Below, in pieces: positions 33,784-43,772 of a stretch of 64,000 bases of DNA (within the stretch, counting starts at the first letter, position 1; the number at the start of each line of letters is the position of its first letter). The stretch is from Oscillospiraceae bacterium (GTDB taxonomy: Bacteria; Bacillota; Clostridia; Oscillospirales; Acutalibacteraceae): NCBI GenBank assembly GCA_015066625.1, contig SVOC01000006.1:1-64000 (forward strand), read 5' to 3'. The notes beneath the pieces were generated by a model. That model was not told the DNA's origin. It did not search any database and saw only the letters and a program-made list of their open reading frames with translations. Both the position numbers and the translations under genes were made by a program.

Positions 33784-35007
33784 ATGCAGATTTATGAAGA
33801 ACTTGTTGCAAGAGGACTTATTGCACAAGTAACAGACGAAAAAGAGATAAGAGAGCTTATCAATAACGGCAAGGCAGTTTTCTATATCGGCTTTGACCCC
33901 ACCGCAGACAGCCTTCATGTCGGTCACTTTATGGCTCTCTGCCTTATGAAGCGTCTTCAGATGGCAGGCAACAGACCCATCGCTCTTCTCGGCGGCGGTA
34001 CCGGTATGATCGGCGACCCCTCGGGCAGAAGTGATCTGCGTCAGGTTCTTACCAAAGAAACCATTGAGCACAATGTTGAGTGCTTCAAAAAGCAGATGAG
34101 CCGTTTCATCGAATTCGGTGAAGGCAAGGCTATGATGATTAACAATGCGGACTGGCTTCTTGACCTTAACTATGTTGAGGTTCTCCGTGAGGTAGGTGCC
34201 TGCTTCTCAGTTAACAATATGCTCCGTGCAGAGTGCTACAAGCAGAGAATGGAAAAGGGTCTCAGCTTCCTTGAATTCAACTATATGATTATGCAGAGCT
34301 ATGACTTCTATCATCTTTTCAAGGAATACGGCTGTAATATGCAGTTTGGCGGCGACGACCAGTGGTCAAATATGCTTGGCGGTACGGAGCTTATCCGTAA
34401 AAAGCTTGGCAAGGATGCCTATGCTATGACCATCACTCTTCTCCTTAACTCCGAAGGCAAGAAGATGGGTAAAACCGCTTCGGGTGCAGTGTGGCTTGAC
34501 CCCGAAAAGACTTCACCCTACGAATTCTATCAGTATTGGCGTAACGTTGCGGATGACGATGTGCTCAAATGCATCCGTATGCTTACCTTCCTTCCCCTTG
34601 AAGAAATTGATGCAATGGACAGTTGGGAAGGCAGTCAGCTCAATACAGCAAAAGAAATTCTTGCGTTTGAGCTTACAAAGCTTGTTCACGGCGAAGAAGA
34701 AGCAACCAAGGCTCAGGCTGCCGCAAAGGCCATTTTCAGCGGTGCCGCAGACCTTGACAATATGCCTGCAACAACTCTTGCCGATGCTGATTTTACAGAC
34801 GGTTCAATAGATATTCTCGATATCCTTATGAAGGCTGAAATCACAAAGTCAAGAGGCGAGGGCAGACGTCTTGTTCAGCAGGGCGGTATTTCCGTTGACG
34901 ATGCAAAGGTAACGGATTTCACTCTCAGCTTCACTCAGGCGGCTCTCAAAGAGAAGCCCGTTGTTGTCAAGAAGGGCAAGAAAATCTTCCATAAGATTGA
35001 GGCGTAA
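33784..35007 (+). CDS. tyrS: Tyrosyl-tRNA synthetase
   Basis: The protein has 407 residues. The class I motifs are H-V-G-H (A-D-S-L-H-V-G-H-F, near residue 41) and K-M-G-K-T (near residue 225). A C-terminal S4 domain starts at about 345. The ATG at 33784 is about eight bases after AAAGGAA and is preferred over an ATG at 33775, which almost touches it. No T-box leader is present. Confidence 0.94.
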   Translation: MQIYEELVARGLIAQVTDEKEIRELINNGKAVFYIGFDPTADSLHVGHFMALCLMKRLQMAGNRPIALLGGGTGMIGDPSGRSDLRQVLTKETIEHNVECFKKQMSRFIEFGEGKAMMINNADWLLDLNYVEVLREVGACFSVNNMLRAECYKQRMEKGLSFLEFNYMIMQSYDFYHLFKEYGCNMQFGGDDQWSNMLGGTELIRKKLGKDAYAMTITLLLNSEGKKMGKTASGAVWLDPEKTSPYEFYQYWRNVADDDVLKCIRMLTFLPLEEIDAMDSWEGSQLNTAKEILAFELTKLVHGEEEATKAQAAAKAIFSGAADLDNMPATTLADADFTDGSIDILDILMKAEITKSRGEGRRLVQQGGISVDDAKVTDFTLSFTQAALKEKPVVVKKGKKIFHKIEA

Positions 35008-35037
35008 GTCTTTATTTTGAAAAAAGGAAGCGGAAAT

Positions 35038-35991
35038 ATGAAAAAATCGGTGAAAGCAATTACGGGTCTTGCACTGGGTGCAGGTGCGGCGGTGCTTGCC
35101 GCAGGCGAGCTTGTGTATCATTGCATGATGAATATGGATGTTCATCATTGGATGAAATCAAAGGGTCTTTTCTGCAATGAGGAAGAGGATAAATTCTGGG
35201 CTGAAAGCGAAATTTATCAGCAGGGTCTTGCCTGGTATGATGAAATCAAGCCCGAAATCCTGACAATCTTCTCTTCGCTTGGCAGAGATATGCGTGCCGA
35301 TTATATTCCTGCACAAAATCCCTGTGAAAAATGGGCAATAGTTATTCACGGCTATTCCGCAAAAACCAACGTTATGTCCCATTATGCGTGGAAATATCAT
35401 ACGCTTGGATATAACGTGATTCTTCCTCATATGGTGGGTCATGACAGTGATTCCGTCAGATATTGCTCAATGGGATTCCACGATAAAACAGCAGTCAAGG
35501 ATTGGATTTCATACATTGTAAGGCAGAATCCCGAGGCTAAAATACTTATGCACGGTGTATCAATGGGCAGCGCAACAACAATGCTTGTCACGGGCGAAGA
35601 TATTCCCTCAAATGTTGTGTGCGCCGTTGCGGATTGCGGCTACACAAGCTGCTGGGATGAATATGCTTATCAGGCAAAGCAGATGTTTCGTTTACCTGCA
35701 TTTCCGATTATTCATTCGGCAAATTTTGCTTCACTTCGCCGCAAGAATTTTGATTTCAGGCTTTGTGCACCCATTGAAGCAGTTAAAAAATCCAAAACAC
35801 CCACATTGTTTATTCATGGTGCGGATGACGATTTTGTTCCCTATCATATGATGAAACCGCTTTATGAAAGCTGTACCGCACCCGATAAGCAGATGCTTAC
35901 GGTGCCCGACTCATTCCATGCAAATGCGGCATTTGCGGGAAACGAGCTTTATTGGAATACAACGGAAGAGTTTATTTCCAAATACTTTTAA
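35038..35991 (+). CDS. Alpha/beta hydrolase with N-terminal membrane anchor
   Basis: The protein has 317 residues. An N-terminal hydrophobic segment (about 8-30) should hold it at the membrane. The catalytic set is G-V-S-M-G-S (nucleophile Ser near residue 180), D in G-A-D-D-D-F near 266, and a C-terminal His in F-H-A-N. An H-G-Y oxyanion motif precedes. The family (YqkD/BAAT-like) cleaves esters of unknown nature. The ATG at 35038 follows AAAGGAAG. It probably shares the tyrS transcript and ends at a terminator. Confidence 0.78.
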   Translation: MKKSVKAITGLALGAGAAVLAAGELVYHCMMNMDVHHWMKSKGLFCNEEEDKFWAESEIYQQGLAWYDEIKPEILTIFSSLGRDMRADYIPAQNPCEKWAIVIHGYSAKTNVMSHYAWKYHTLGYNVILPHMVGHDSDSVRYCSMGFHDKTAVKDWISYIVRQNPEAKILMHGVSMGSATTMLVTGEDIPSNVVCAVADCGYTSCWDEYAYQAKQMFRLPAFPIIHSANFASLRRKNFDFRLCAPIEAVKKSKTPTLFIHGADDDFVPYHMMKPLYESCTAPDKQMLTVPDSFHANAAFAGNELYWNTTEEFISKYF

Positions 35992-35996
35992 ATATT

Positions 35997-36036
35997 AAGT
36001 CCGGAGTGCGGATATGCATTCCGGGCTTGTTATTTT
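35997..36036 (+). terminator. Terminator after the alpha/beta hydrolase gene
   Basis: AAGTCCGGAGTGC (35997-36009) pairs with GCATTCCGGGCTT (36016-36028) with wobbles and is followed by a T-rich tract. Confidence 0.7.
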
Positions 36037-36040
36037 TCTA

Positions 36041-36069
36041 TTGCTTATACACAGAATATTTGATATAAT
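36041..36069 (+). promoter_or_regulatory. Promoter of the OYE-SDR-flavoprotein-GH3 operon
   Basis: TTGCTT (36041-36046) and TATAAT (36064-36069) are 17 bases apart, 31 bases before the first ATG. No operator or regulator gene is evident next to it. Confidence 0.65.
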
Positions 36070-36100
36070 TGTATATTATAAAATAAAAAGGGAAATGATT

Positions 36101-37318
36101 ATGCAGACTGTTCTTGATTCCGAAATAAAATTACATAACAGAATAATAAAAAACCGTGTTGTGTTTCATCCTATGGAGGGCTGTGACGGCACATCAGAGG
36201 GTGCGGTTGATGAGCTTACCCGCCGCCGTTACCTTCGTTTTGCCCGAAGCGGAGCAGGCATAATATGGTTTGAAGCAACCGCTGTCTGCCCCGAAGGCAG
36301 AGCAAATCCAAGGCAACTTTATATTAATGAAAATACAAAGGATTCATTCAAATCGCTGATTGAAGAGGTAAAGGCACTTTCACTTGAAGCGAACGGCTTT
36401 GAACCGGTCATAATCGTTCAGCTTACCCACAGCGGCAGATTCAGTAAGCCAAACGGTACACCCGAGCCCATTGTTGCATACCGCAACCCTCACTGGGAAA
36501 TCGGCAAAGAAAATCAGCCTTATGTGATTGCAACGGATGATTACTGTAAAACCATTCCCCAAAAATATTATAACGCCGCAATTCTTGCCCGTGAGGCAGG
36601 CTTTGACGGCATTGACGTTAAATGCTGTCACGGTTATCTTTTCAATGAATTTCTCAGTGCAAAAGAGCGTGACGGAATTTACGGCGGAAGCCTTGAAAAC
36701 AGAACAAGACTCTATTTTGAGTGCATCGATTCCGTCAAGAATGCGGTGGGTGAAGAGGTTTTTGTTACAACAAGGCTCAATGCCTGCGACTGCTTCCCTT
36801 ACCCTTACGGCTACGGTGTTGACGAAAACAACAACATCGATTTAACCGAAACCAAGCTTATCATAAAGGGTTTGTACGACAAAGGAATAAGGCTCATAAA
36901 TCTTACCCTGGGCAATCCCTATCTCATACCTCATATAAACCGACCCTGTATCAATGCACCCGAAGACGGTGGTGTGGGTATGGAGAGAATTTATAAAGTT
37001 ACAAAAGAGCTGAAAAGTGAATTCAAAGATATACTGTTTATTGCATCGGGTCTTACATATCCCGGTGAAAATGCAATGAACTACGCCGAAAAAATCATTG
37101 ACGAAGGTGTGGCTGATTTAGCAGGCTTCGGCAGGCTTACCTTTGCATACCCCGATTTTTATAAGGATTATCTTGAAAAGGGTGTCCTTGATAAAAAGAA
37201 GCTTTGCCTCAAATGCAGTAAGTGCTCTCAGCTTATGCGTGCAGGCACGGTGGCAGGCTGCCCCGTAAGGGACTCGGAGGTTTATATGCCCTATTACCGC
37301 AAATTCGTTACAGTATAA
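36101..37318 (+). CDS. Old Yellow Enzyme-family NADH:flavin oxidoreductase
   Basis: The protein has 405 residues and is an FMN TIM barrel: K-N-R-V-V-F-H-P-M near the start, Q-L-T-H-S-G-R, then F-D-G-I-D-V-K and H-G-Y-L-F-N-E-F-L-S with R-D after it. The C-terminus has cysteines in C-L-K-C-S-K-C and a later C-P, as for the 4Fe-4S site of 2-enoate reductases. The NAD-binding C-terminal part of long OYEs is missing, so another protein may pass on electrons. The ATG at 36101 is seven bases after AAAGGGAA. Confidence 0.82.
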   Translation: MQTVLDSEIKLHNRIIKNRVVFHPMEGCDGTSEGAVDELTRRRYLRFARSGAGIIWFEATAVCPEGRANPRQLYINENTKDSFKSLIEEVKALSLEANGFEPVIIVQLTHSGRFSKPNGTPEPIVAYRNPHWEIGKENQPYVIATDDYCKTIPQKYYNAAILAREAGFDGIDVKCCHGYLFNEFLSAKERDGIYGGSLENRTRLYFECIDSVKNAVGEEVFVTTRLNACDCFPYPYGYGVDENNNIDLTETKLIIKGLYDKGIRLINLTLGNPYLIPHINRPCINAPEDGGVGMERIYKVTKELKSEFKDILFIASGLTYPGENAMNYAEKIIDEGVADLAGFGRLTFAYPDFYKDYLEKGVLDKKKLCLKCSKCSQLMRAGTVAGCPVRDSEVYMPYYRKFVTV

Positions 37319-37330
37319 AGAGGTGTTTTT

Positions 37331-38068
37331 ATGACGGCAGTTATTACGGGAGGCAGCAGAGGAATAGGTCTCGGCATCGCCAGAGAACTTCTCAAAATCG
37401 GATATACGGTTATTCTTACTGCAAGAAAAAGAAGCGATGAGATTGATTCACTTCAGCTTCAATACCCATTGAAGGTTTTTTTTGAGGTCTGTGATATTTC
37501 TGTTATGCAATGCATTGAAAATCTTGTTGATTCCGTAAAGGATAAGTTCGGCAAAATAGATTTGCTTGTGAATAATGCAGGCGTTGCACCGAAAGTACGC
37601 AAGGATATTCTTGAAATAACACCCGAGGATTTTGATTATCTTGCGGATATCAACCTGAAAGGCACCTTTTTTGTTACCCAGAAATTCGCTCCTCTGCTTA
37701 TTGAAAACGGCGGCGGAAGAATAGTCAACATTTCTTCAATGTCAGCCTATACCGCATCCGTCAACAGAGGGGAATACTGCATTTCAAAAGCAGGTATTTC
37801 AATGATGACAAAGCTGTATGCCGCACGCCTTGCGGAATACGGCATAAGCGTGCTTGAAATAAGACCGGGTATAATCGAAACGGATATGACTTCAAAGGTC
37901 AAAGAAAAATACGAAAAACTGATTGCCGACGGCATAACTCCCATAAAGAGAATGGGTCAGCCCGATGATATCGGCAAATGTGTTGCCTCAATAGCACAGG
38001 GCAATTTTGATTTCTGCACGGGCACGGTAATTGACTGTGACGGCGGCTTTAATGTGAGATGCTTATGA
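37331..38068 (+). CDS. Short-chain dehydrogenase/reductase
   Basis: The protein has 245 residues. The cofactor motif is T-G-G-S-R-G-I-G (6-13). N-N-A-G follows near residue 86, Ser in N-I-S-S-M-S, and the catalytic Y-C-I-S-K. It is closest in form to 3-oxoacyl-ACP reductases. The operon context with an OYE and a fumarate-reductase-like flavoprotein suggests reduction of a ring ketone instead. It overlaps the next gene by four bases (ATGA). Confidence 0.8.
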   Translation: MTAVITGGSRGIGLGIARELLKIGYTVILTARKRSDEIDSLQLQYPLKVFFEVCDISVMQCIENLVDSVKDKFGKIDLLVNNAGVAPKVRKDILEITPEDFDYLADINLKGTFFVTQKFAPLLIENGGGRIVNISSMSAYTASVNRGEYCISKAGISMMTKLYAARLAEYGISVLEIRPGIIETDMTSKVKEKYEKLIADGITPIKRMGQPDDIGKCVASIAQGNFDFCTGTVIDCDGGFNVRCL

Positions 38069-39837
38069 AAAAGGTTTACGATGCAATTATAATCGGCAGC
38101 GGTGCCGCCGCATACGGCGTTGCAGACCGTCTGCATAAGCAGGGAGTAACAAATATTGCTCTTATTGCCGAAAACAGACTCAGCGGCACATCCCGTAACA
38201 CGGGCAGTGACAAGCAGACCTATTACAAGCTTTCTCTTGACGGCTTTACTCAGGACAGCCCATACAGAATGGCAAGCGATATTTTTGCATCGGGCTGCTG
38301 CGACGGCGAAAAAATGTATATTCAGGCGGTAAACAGTGCCGAATGTTTTCTCAGACTCTGTGATTACGGAGTGAATTTTCCCAGAGACGAATTCGGCGGC
38401 TATCCGGGTTATAAAACAGACCACGATAACACCGTCAGAGCAACTTCCGTAGGGCCTCTTACCTCAAAAATAATGACGGAAAAGCTTGAAAAGGTTGTTC
38501 TCAATAAAAACAGAACTCCGTTTTACGATAACCGTCAGGTTATCGAAATTCTGAAAGACGGCGGTAATGCCGCGGGCGTTGCCGTTCTTAATACAGAAAC
38601 AGAAGAATTTGAGTGCTATTATTCTCATAATGTAATATGTGCAACGGGTGCGCCTGCCTGCATCTATGAAAATTCGGTTTACCCTCATTCACAGCACGGT
38701 ATGACGGGTGTGCTGATTGATGCAGGTGTACGTCTTTGCAACTTTTCACAGTGGCAGTACGGTATGTCGTCTGTTGATTTCAGATGGAATGTTTCGGGCA
38801 GTTTTATGCAGGTTGTTCCCCGATTTGTCAGCGTTGACAGTGACGGCTGCGAGTATGATTTCCTGAATGAATATTTTGCCGATACGGGTGAAATGTGCAG
38901 TAACATCTTCCTTAAAGGCTATCAGTGGCCGTTCAGCTATGAAAGGGCAGAGAAATCATCAATAATCGATATTGCGGTACATAATGAAACAAGTAAGGGC
39001 AGAAGGGTTTATCTTGATTTCACCCGAAACCCCGAGGGCTTTTCGTTTGATATGTTAAGCGATGAAGCCCGTGATTATCTCGAAAAGAACGGTGCAACAG
39101 CCCCAAAACCCGTTGCCAGGCTTAACAAACTCAACCCCAAGGCGATTGATGTTTACTCTGAGCAGGGCATTGACCTTTACACCGAAAGGCTGAGGATTGC
39201 GGTCTGTGCACAGCATAATAACGGCGGTGTTTATACCGATAATAACTGGGAAACCGATGTAAAAGGGCTTTATGTTATCGGCGAAGCCGCAGGCACCTTT
39301 GGTCTTGCAAGGCCGGGAGGCAGTGCACTTAACGATACTCAGGTCAGCGGACTTCTTTGTGCAAGGCACATAAGCAAAAAGGATATTTCTTTATGCAATT
39401 TTGAAATGCCCGATGATTATTTTGATAAATACGGTTGTTTCACCGCAGACGAAACCGTTGATTATTCCCACATAAAATTAAAAATGAGCAAATCTGCCGC
39501 ATTTCTCCGCAATAAAGAGGAGTGCACTGCTTTGCTTGATGAAATAAATGCCGTTCTTTCTTCATATCCGCTGAGGCATAAGTCACTGAGCGCATATTTT
39601 TATGATAAAGATATGCTTACAAGTGCAAAGGCTCTGCTTGAAACAATAATCGGCGAAATGCCTTTGACGGGCAGCCGAGGGGGAGCCGTATTTACGGAAA
39701 ACGGTGAAACGGTCAAAGAAGATGTTTCATACAGAAAATATCTGACCGTAACCGAAAACGGGAAGATTTATTTTGAAGATGTGAAGCCCGTTCCCGTAGC
39801 GGATGAACCCTTTGAAAAATATCTTAACAGAATTTAA
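38065..39837 (+). CDS. FAD-dependent oxidoreductase, fumarate reductase/SdhA-like
   Basis: The protein has 590 residues. The FAD motif I-I-G-S-G-A-A-A-Y is near residue 9. The SdhA/NadB-type block with H in A-Q-H-N-N-G-G-V is near residue 390, followed by G-E-A-A-G-T-F-G and G-G-S-A-L-N-D-T-Q. The usual R-G and M-G-G motifs are changed, so the substrate is probably not succinate. It could be a flavin reductase acting on an unsaturated ring. The start at 38065 overlaps the SDR stop. Confidence 0.75.
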   Translation: MKKVYDAIIIGSGAAAYGVADRLHKQGVTNIALIAENRLSGTSRNTGSDKQTYYKLSLDGFTQDSPYRMASDIFASGCCDGEKMYIQAVNSAECFLRLCDYGVNFPRDEFGGYPGYKTDHDNTVRATSVGPLTSKIMTEKLEKVVLNKNRTPFYDNRQVIEILKDGGNAAGVAVLNTETEEFECYYSHNVICATGAPACIYENSVYPHSQHGMTGVLIDAGVRLCNFSQWQYGMSSVDFRWNVSGSFMQVVPRFVSVDSDGCEYDFLNEYFADTGEMCSNIFLKGYQWPFSYERAEKSSIIDIAVHNETSKGRRVYLDFTRNPEGFSFDMLSDEARDYLEKNGATAPKPVARLNKLNPKAIDVYSEQGIDLYTERLRIAVCAQHNNGGVYTDNNWETDVKGLYVIGEAAGTFGLARPGGSALNDTQVSGLLCARHISKKDISLCNFEMPDDYFDKYGCFTADETVDYSHIKLKMSKSAAFLRNKEECTALLDEINAVLSSYPLRHKSLSAYFYDKDMLTSAKALLETIIGEMPLTGSRGGAVFTENGETVKEDVSYRKYLTVTENGKIYFEDVKPVPVADEPFEKYLNRI

Positions 39838-39847
39838 CGAGGTGCCT

Positions 39848-40591
39848 ATGAGTAGCTTTAAACTCGGTGTTTGCAGCGTTACATTCAGAAAATTGAGTGC
39901 TGCAAAAGTAGTTGAAATTGCAAAAAAAGCAGGTGCGGAATATATCGAATGGGGCGGTGATGTCCATGTGACAAACATGGAAGAAGCCCGGATAGTAAAA
40001 TCCGTCTGTGACAACGAGGATATAAAAATCTGCTCCTACGGCAGCTATTACAGAGTGGGATGCGGAGACAAAACCGAGTGGGAAAAGATATGCCGCATTG
40101 CAAAAACGATGAACGCACCATCCGTAAGGGTGTGGCTGGGAGATAAAAACAGCGAGGAAACAACGCAGGCTGAATATAACCGCATCCTTGAGGATTTAAA
40201 ATGCATCTGCGACCTTGCAAAAAAATATAATCTTCTTGTGTGCCCCGAATGCCACGATAACACATACAATAACAACACGGATGCTTTTTTGAAAATTAAA
40301 AATGACCTTAAAGCGGATAATTTCAAGACATATTTTCAGTCAAGATACCTGAGATATGATTATGATATCGACAGAATCGAAAAAACCTTTGACTATATTG
40401 AAAATGTTCACATAAGCTACCGTGACCTTGCAAGGGAGCAGAGATTCAGAAAGAAAGATAAAACATATCTTGACAGGCTTCTCAAAAAGCTTCTGAAAAT
40501 GAATTTCGGCGGTGTGGTGCTTATTGAATTCAGCAAAGGCTCAAAAGAAAAGAACTTTTTAAAGGATATGAAAAAACTTAAAAGTTATTGA
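39848..40591 (+). CDS. TIM-barrel sugar isomerase/epimerase
   Basis: The protein has 247 residues and belongs to the xylose-isomerase-like family, as does 32221-32994, but is clearly different in sequence. Possible ligands are E in C-P-E-C-H-D, Q/R near Y-F-Q-S-R, H in N-V-H-I-S-Y, and E in L-I-E-F-S-K-G. Some relatives act on 3-keto sugars or on C-glycosides. The ATG at 39848 follows GAGGTG; an earlier ATG at 39803 lies inside the flavoprotein gene. Confidence 0.72.
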   Translation: MSSFKLGVCSVTFRKLSAAKVVEIAKKAGAEYIEWGGDVHVTNMEEARIVKSVCDNEDIKICSYGSYYRVGCGDKTEWEKICRIAKTMNAPSVRVWLGDKNSEETTQAEYNRILEDLKCICDLAKKYNLLVCPECHDNTYNNNTDAFLKIKNDLKADNFKTYFQSRYLRYDYDIDRIEKTFDYIENVHISYRDLAREQRFRKKDKTYLDRLLKKLLKMNFGGVVLIEFSKGSKEKNFLKDMKKLKSY

Positions 40592-40607
40592 TATGGGAGG
40601 AAGTAAA

Positions 40608-42677
40608 ATGAATTTTGAAAAAGCTTTGCAGATTTATAAAGAAAATCCCGTGTCTGAGGTGCTTGAAAGTGTTACAAATCAGCTTCTCGGTGAAATGACT
40701 CTCAAAGAAAAGGTTCGTCTTATGCAGGGTCACGCCATGGGAGTTACAATAAAAAACACCCTTACAAAGGGCAGATATTACAACGGCGAAGCCTACCCTG
40801 CAGGCGGATGTAAAAGGCTCGGGATTCCGCCTGTATTGTTTACCGACGGACCTCGCGGTATCGTTATGGGCAAATGCACCTGTTTCCCCGTTTCAATGCT
40901 CCGCGGCGCAACCTTTGACGATGAGCTTGAATACGAAATCGGTAAGGTTTTTGCAAAGGAAGCGAGTGCTCTCGGTGCAAACCTATATGCAGGCGTATGC
41001 ATAAATCTTCTGCGTAACCCCATGTGGGGCAGAGCTCAGGAAACCTACGGCGAAGACCCATTCCTGCTTGGTAAAATGGGTGCTGCGCTTACAAAAGCTA
41101 TGCAGGAAAACGGCATAATTGCCTGCCCCAAGCACTATGCACTCAACAGTATTGAGGATTTGCGTTTCAAGGTTGACGCAAAGGCAGATGAGAGAACACT
41201 GCACGAGGTATATCTGCCTCACTTCAAAAGGTGTATCGACGCAGGTGCAATGTCAATAATGGGTGCCTATAATAAAGTCAACGGTACATACTGCTGTGAA
41301 AATAAAGAACTTCTCACAGACATATTAAGAGATAAATGGGGCTTTGAAGGCTTTACTCTCTCCGATTTCTTTTACGGAATTTACGATGCGGTAAGAAGCG
41401 TAAAAGCAGGTATGGATATGGAAATGCCTTATTTCTTCCGCTATGCCGTGCTTAATCATAAGCTGAAAAAGGGCGAGCTGACCGAGGCGGATATTGACCT
41501 GAGTGCAGGCAGAATTCTGAAAGCACTCATAAAAACTCTGCCTGCTTATAAGGAACAGCCCAAGTCCGTTATCCTTTCGAAAGAGCATACCGCCCTTGCA
41601 CGAAAGGCTGCGTCAAAAGGAACGGTTCTGCTTAAGAACAGCAATAAAATTCTGCCAATATCCGAAAACAAAAAAATTGCGGTTGTAGGCAGATACGCAA
41701 ATAAGATTAATGTGGGTGACCACGGCAGCAGCAATGTTTACAGCCCTTATACCGTAACCGCATACGAGGGAATCAAAAACCGTTTCGGCAGTGATAATGT
41801 AACCGTGTATAACGGCTGTGATACCGAAAAAGCGGCCCAAGCTGCAAAGAAATCCGATTACATTGTTGTCTGTGTGGGCAGTGACTGGCTTCAGGAAGGC
41901 GAGTTCCTTGTTAATCTGGGCAATGTGAAAAAGAAGCCCAAGGGTTCAGGCGGCGACAGGGCGGATTTACGCATACCTGCCGAAGATGTTGAACTCATCA
42001 AAGCCATGTCCGCAACGGGCAAAAAGCTTGTTGTTAACATTATGGGCGGCAGTGCCTATGTTATCAAAGAGTGGACAGACTGTGCGGATGCAATTCTGTT
42101 TTCATTCTACAGCGGACTTGAGGGGGGCAATGCCCTTGCGGATATTCTCAGCGGCGATGTAACACCCGGCGGCAAGCTTCCCTTTACAATCGCATATAAC
42201 GATACGGATTACCCAGATTTTCTTCATATTGCCGATAATAAAACTAAAATTGATTACGGCTATTATCACGGCTATACTCTTTTTGACAAAAAGAATGTTG
42301 AACCGCAGTATCCCTTCGGTTTCGGTCTGTCATACACGGATTTTGAAATTTCGGGCTGTACCGCAGAAAAAGACGGAGATAACATTACCGTCAACGCAAC
42401 CGTTAATAATACGGGTGATGTCTGCGGTGACGAGGTTGTTCAGGTTTATTTTTCAAGCAAAAACACTCTTGACGACCGCCCTGTAAAGCTTCTCAAAGGC
42501 TTTAAGAGGATTACTGTCGGTGCAGGCGAAAGTGCGGAAGTTTCAATAACTGTTCCCGTTGATGATATCAAATTCTATGACCCCGAGGCAGGGGATTGGA
42601 AAGCCGACGGTGAGTATATGGTTATGGTGGGTACGGACAGCAGAAATACCGTTGCCGCAGGTGAAATCACTTTCTGA
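40608..42677 (+). CDS. GH3 beta-glucosidase, cytoplasmic
   Basis: The protein has 689 residues with the classic GH3 order: TIM barrel (T-D-G-P-R-G, R-N-P-M-W-G-R, E-T-Y-G-E-D-P, K-H-Y), nucleophile Asp in L-S-D-F near residue 255, then the alpha/beta sandwich. A C-terminal fibronectin-like domain starts at about 580. The usual S-D-W reads S-D-F. There is no signal peptide, so it should act on glucosides taken into the cell. The ATG at 40608 has GGGAGG seven bases upstream. Confidence 0.88.
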   Translation: MNFEKALQIYKENPVSEVLESVTNQLLGEMTLKEKVRLMQGHAMGVTIKNTLTKGRYYNGEAYPAGGCKRLGIPPVLFTDGPRGIVMGKCTCFPVSMLRGATFDDELEYEIGKVFAKEASALGANLYAGVCINLLRNPMWGRAQETYGEDPFLLGKMGAALTKAMQENGIIACPKHYALNSIEDLRFKVDAKADERTLHEVYLPHFKRCIDAGAMSIMGAYNKVNGTYCCENKELLTDILRDKWGFEGFTLSDFFYGIYDAVRSVKAGMDMEMPYFFRYAVLNHKLKKGELTEADIDLSAGRILKALIKTLPAYKEQPKSVILSKEHTALARKAASKGTVLLKNSNKILPISENKKIAVVGRYANKINVGDHGSSNVYSPYTVTAYEGIKNRFGSDNVTVYNGCDTEKAAQAAKKSDYIVVCVGSDWLQEGEFLVNLGNVKKKPKGSGGDRADLRIPAEDVELIKAMSATGKKLVVNIMGGSAYVIKEWTDCADAILFSFYSGLEGGNALADILSGDVTPGGKLPFTIAYNDTDYPDFLHIADNKTKIDYGYYHGYTLFDKKNVEPQYPFGFGLSYTDFEISGCTAEKDGDNITVNATVNNTGDVCGDEVVQVYFSSKNTLDDRPVKLLKGFKRITVGAGESAEVSITVPVDDIKFYDPEAGDWKADGEYMVMVGTDSRNTVAAGEITF

Positions 42678-42691
42678 TGCGTGGTGTGTTT

Positions 42692-43729
42692 ATGAAAAAA
42701 AGCAGATTTTCTCCCGATAAATTTATGGGAGAGCTTTATCTGAATATTCCCCGAAAGCCTTATGAAAATGCAAAGAATGCCGATGATGTATCCGAAATCG
42801 GCAGAGAAATAAAAGCAAAAACAAAAGAGCTTCTGGGAACAGACAGAATTCCCTGTAAACCCGAAAAACTTGATATTGTTCCCGACGGAAAGGCACTTGA
42901 ATACCCCGAATATACCTTGCAGAGATATTCGGCAGAAATCTGTAAGGGTCTGAATATGCTGTTTTATGTTCTTACTCCCAAAAGCATAAAATCCGCACCG
43001 GGTGTTGTTGCGCTTTGCGGACACGGCTACGGGGTAAGGCAGATTTTAAGAATAAAAAAGAACGGCAAGAAAAAGCATTTCAATTATTTTGACAATTATC
43101 AGAAGAATTTCGGTGCGGAGCTTGCAAAAAGGGGCTGTGTTGTTGTTGCGCCCGAGCTTTTCGGTTTCGGTGAAGCAAGGCTTCAGAAGGATTTGAAAAA
43201 GCCCTTTTACATCAGCTCCTGCGATGAGCTTTCGCACCATCTTCTGCCCTACGGTCTTACGGTTGCATCAATGCGTGTTTATCAGGCGCTTGTGTGTGCC
43301 CAAATACTTTCGGGTATGGAATATGTCGATAAAAGCAAAATATCCTGTATGGGTATTTCGGGCGGCGGACTTACGGCGCTGTATGCTTCGGTTGTTGAAG
43401 AAAAATTCAGCAAAACCGTTATCAGCGGATATGTGAATACTTTTCGCAGCAGCATACTTTCAAGGTGGCATTGCCCCGATAACTACATTCCCCATATACT
43501 TGAAACCGGTGAAATTTATGATTTTGCCTGCGCCCTTGCACCGAGAGAGCTGCTTATAGAATCGGGCAGAAAAGATAAGCTTTTCCCTATTGAAGCGAGC
43601 GAAGAGGCACACGGAAAAATAAAAAGAGTTTATTCTCTGGCAGGTGCCGAAGATAAACTATCTATCGACGTTTTTGACGGCAGGCATTCCGTCAGCGGAA
43701 GAAAGTCATTTGATTTTTTAAGCAAATAA
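42692..43729 (+). CDS. Alpha/beta hydrolase, acetyl-xylan-esterase/dienelactone-hydrolase-like
   Basis: The protein has 345 residues and no signal peptide. It has C-G-H-G near residue 110, nucleophile G-I-S-G-G-G near 220, an Asp in S-G-R-K-D-K-L-F near 300, and His in D-G-R-H-S. The large N-terminal cap is like that of the abhydrolase_7 family. It is the last gene of the OYE operon and may remove acyl groups from the glycoside before or after GH3. The ATG at 42692 was taken for its spacing from GTGGTG. Confidence 0.75.
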   Translation: MKKSRFSPDKFMGELYLNIPRKPYENAKNADDVSEIGREIKAKTKELLGTDRIPCKPEKLDIVPDGKALEYPEYTLQRYSAEICKGLNMLFYVLTPKSIKSAPGVVALCGHGYGVRQILRIKKNGKKKHFNYFDNYQKNFGAELAKRGCVVVAPELFGFGEARLQKDLKKPFYISSCDELSHHLLPYGLTVASMRVYQALVCAQILSGMEYVDKSKISCMGISGGGLTALYASVVEEKFSKTVISGYVNTFRSSILSRWHCPDNYIPHILETGEIYDFACALAPRELLIESGRKDKLFPIEASEEAHGKIKRVYSLAGAEDKLSIDVFDGRHSVSGRKSFDFLSK

Positions 43730-43732
43730 AAA

Positions 43733-43771
43733 TACCGTACATTGTTATTTGCAACAGTGTACGGTAAATTT
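43733..43771. terminator. Bidirectional terminator
   Basis: TACCGTACATTGTT (43733-43746) pairs with AACAGTGTACGGTA (43753-43766) with one wobble. An A tract lies on the left and a T tract on the right, so it ends the esterase gene and the convergent heparinase-like gene. Confidence 0.8.
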
Positions 43772-43772
43772 T

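Noticed and set aside
40608-42677. Secreted GH3
   Set aside because: No signal peptide from either possible start; it is treated as cytoplasmic.
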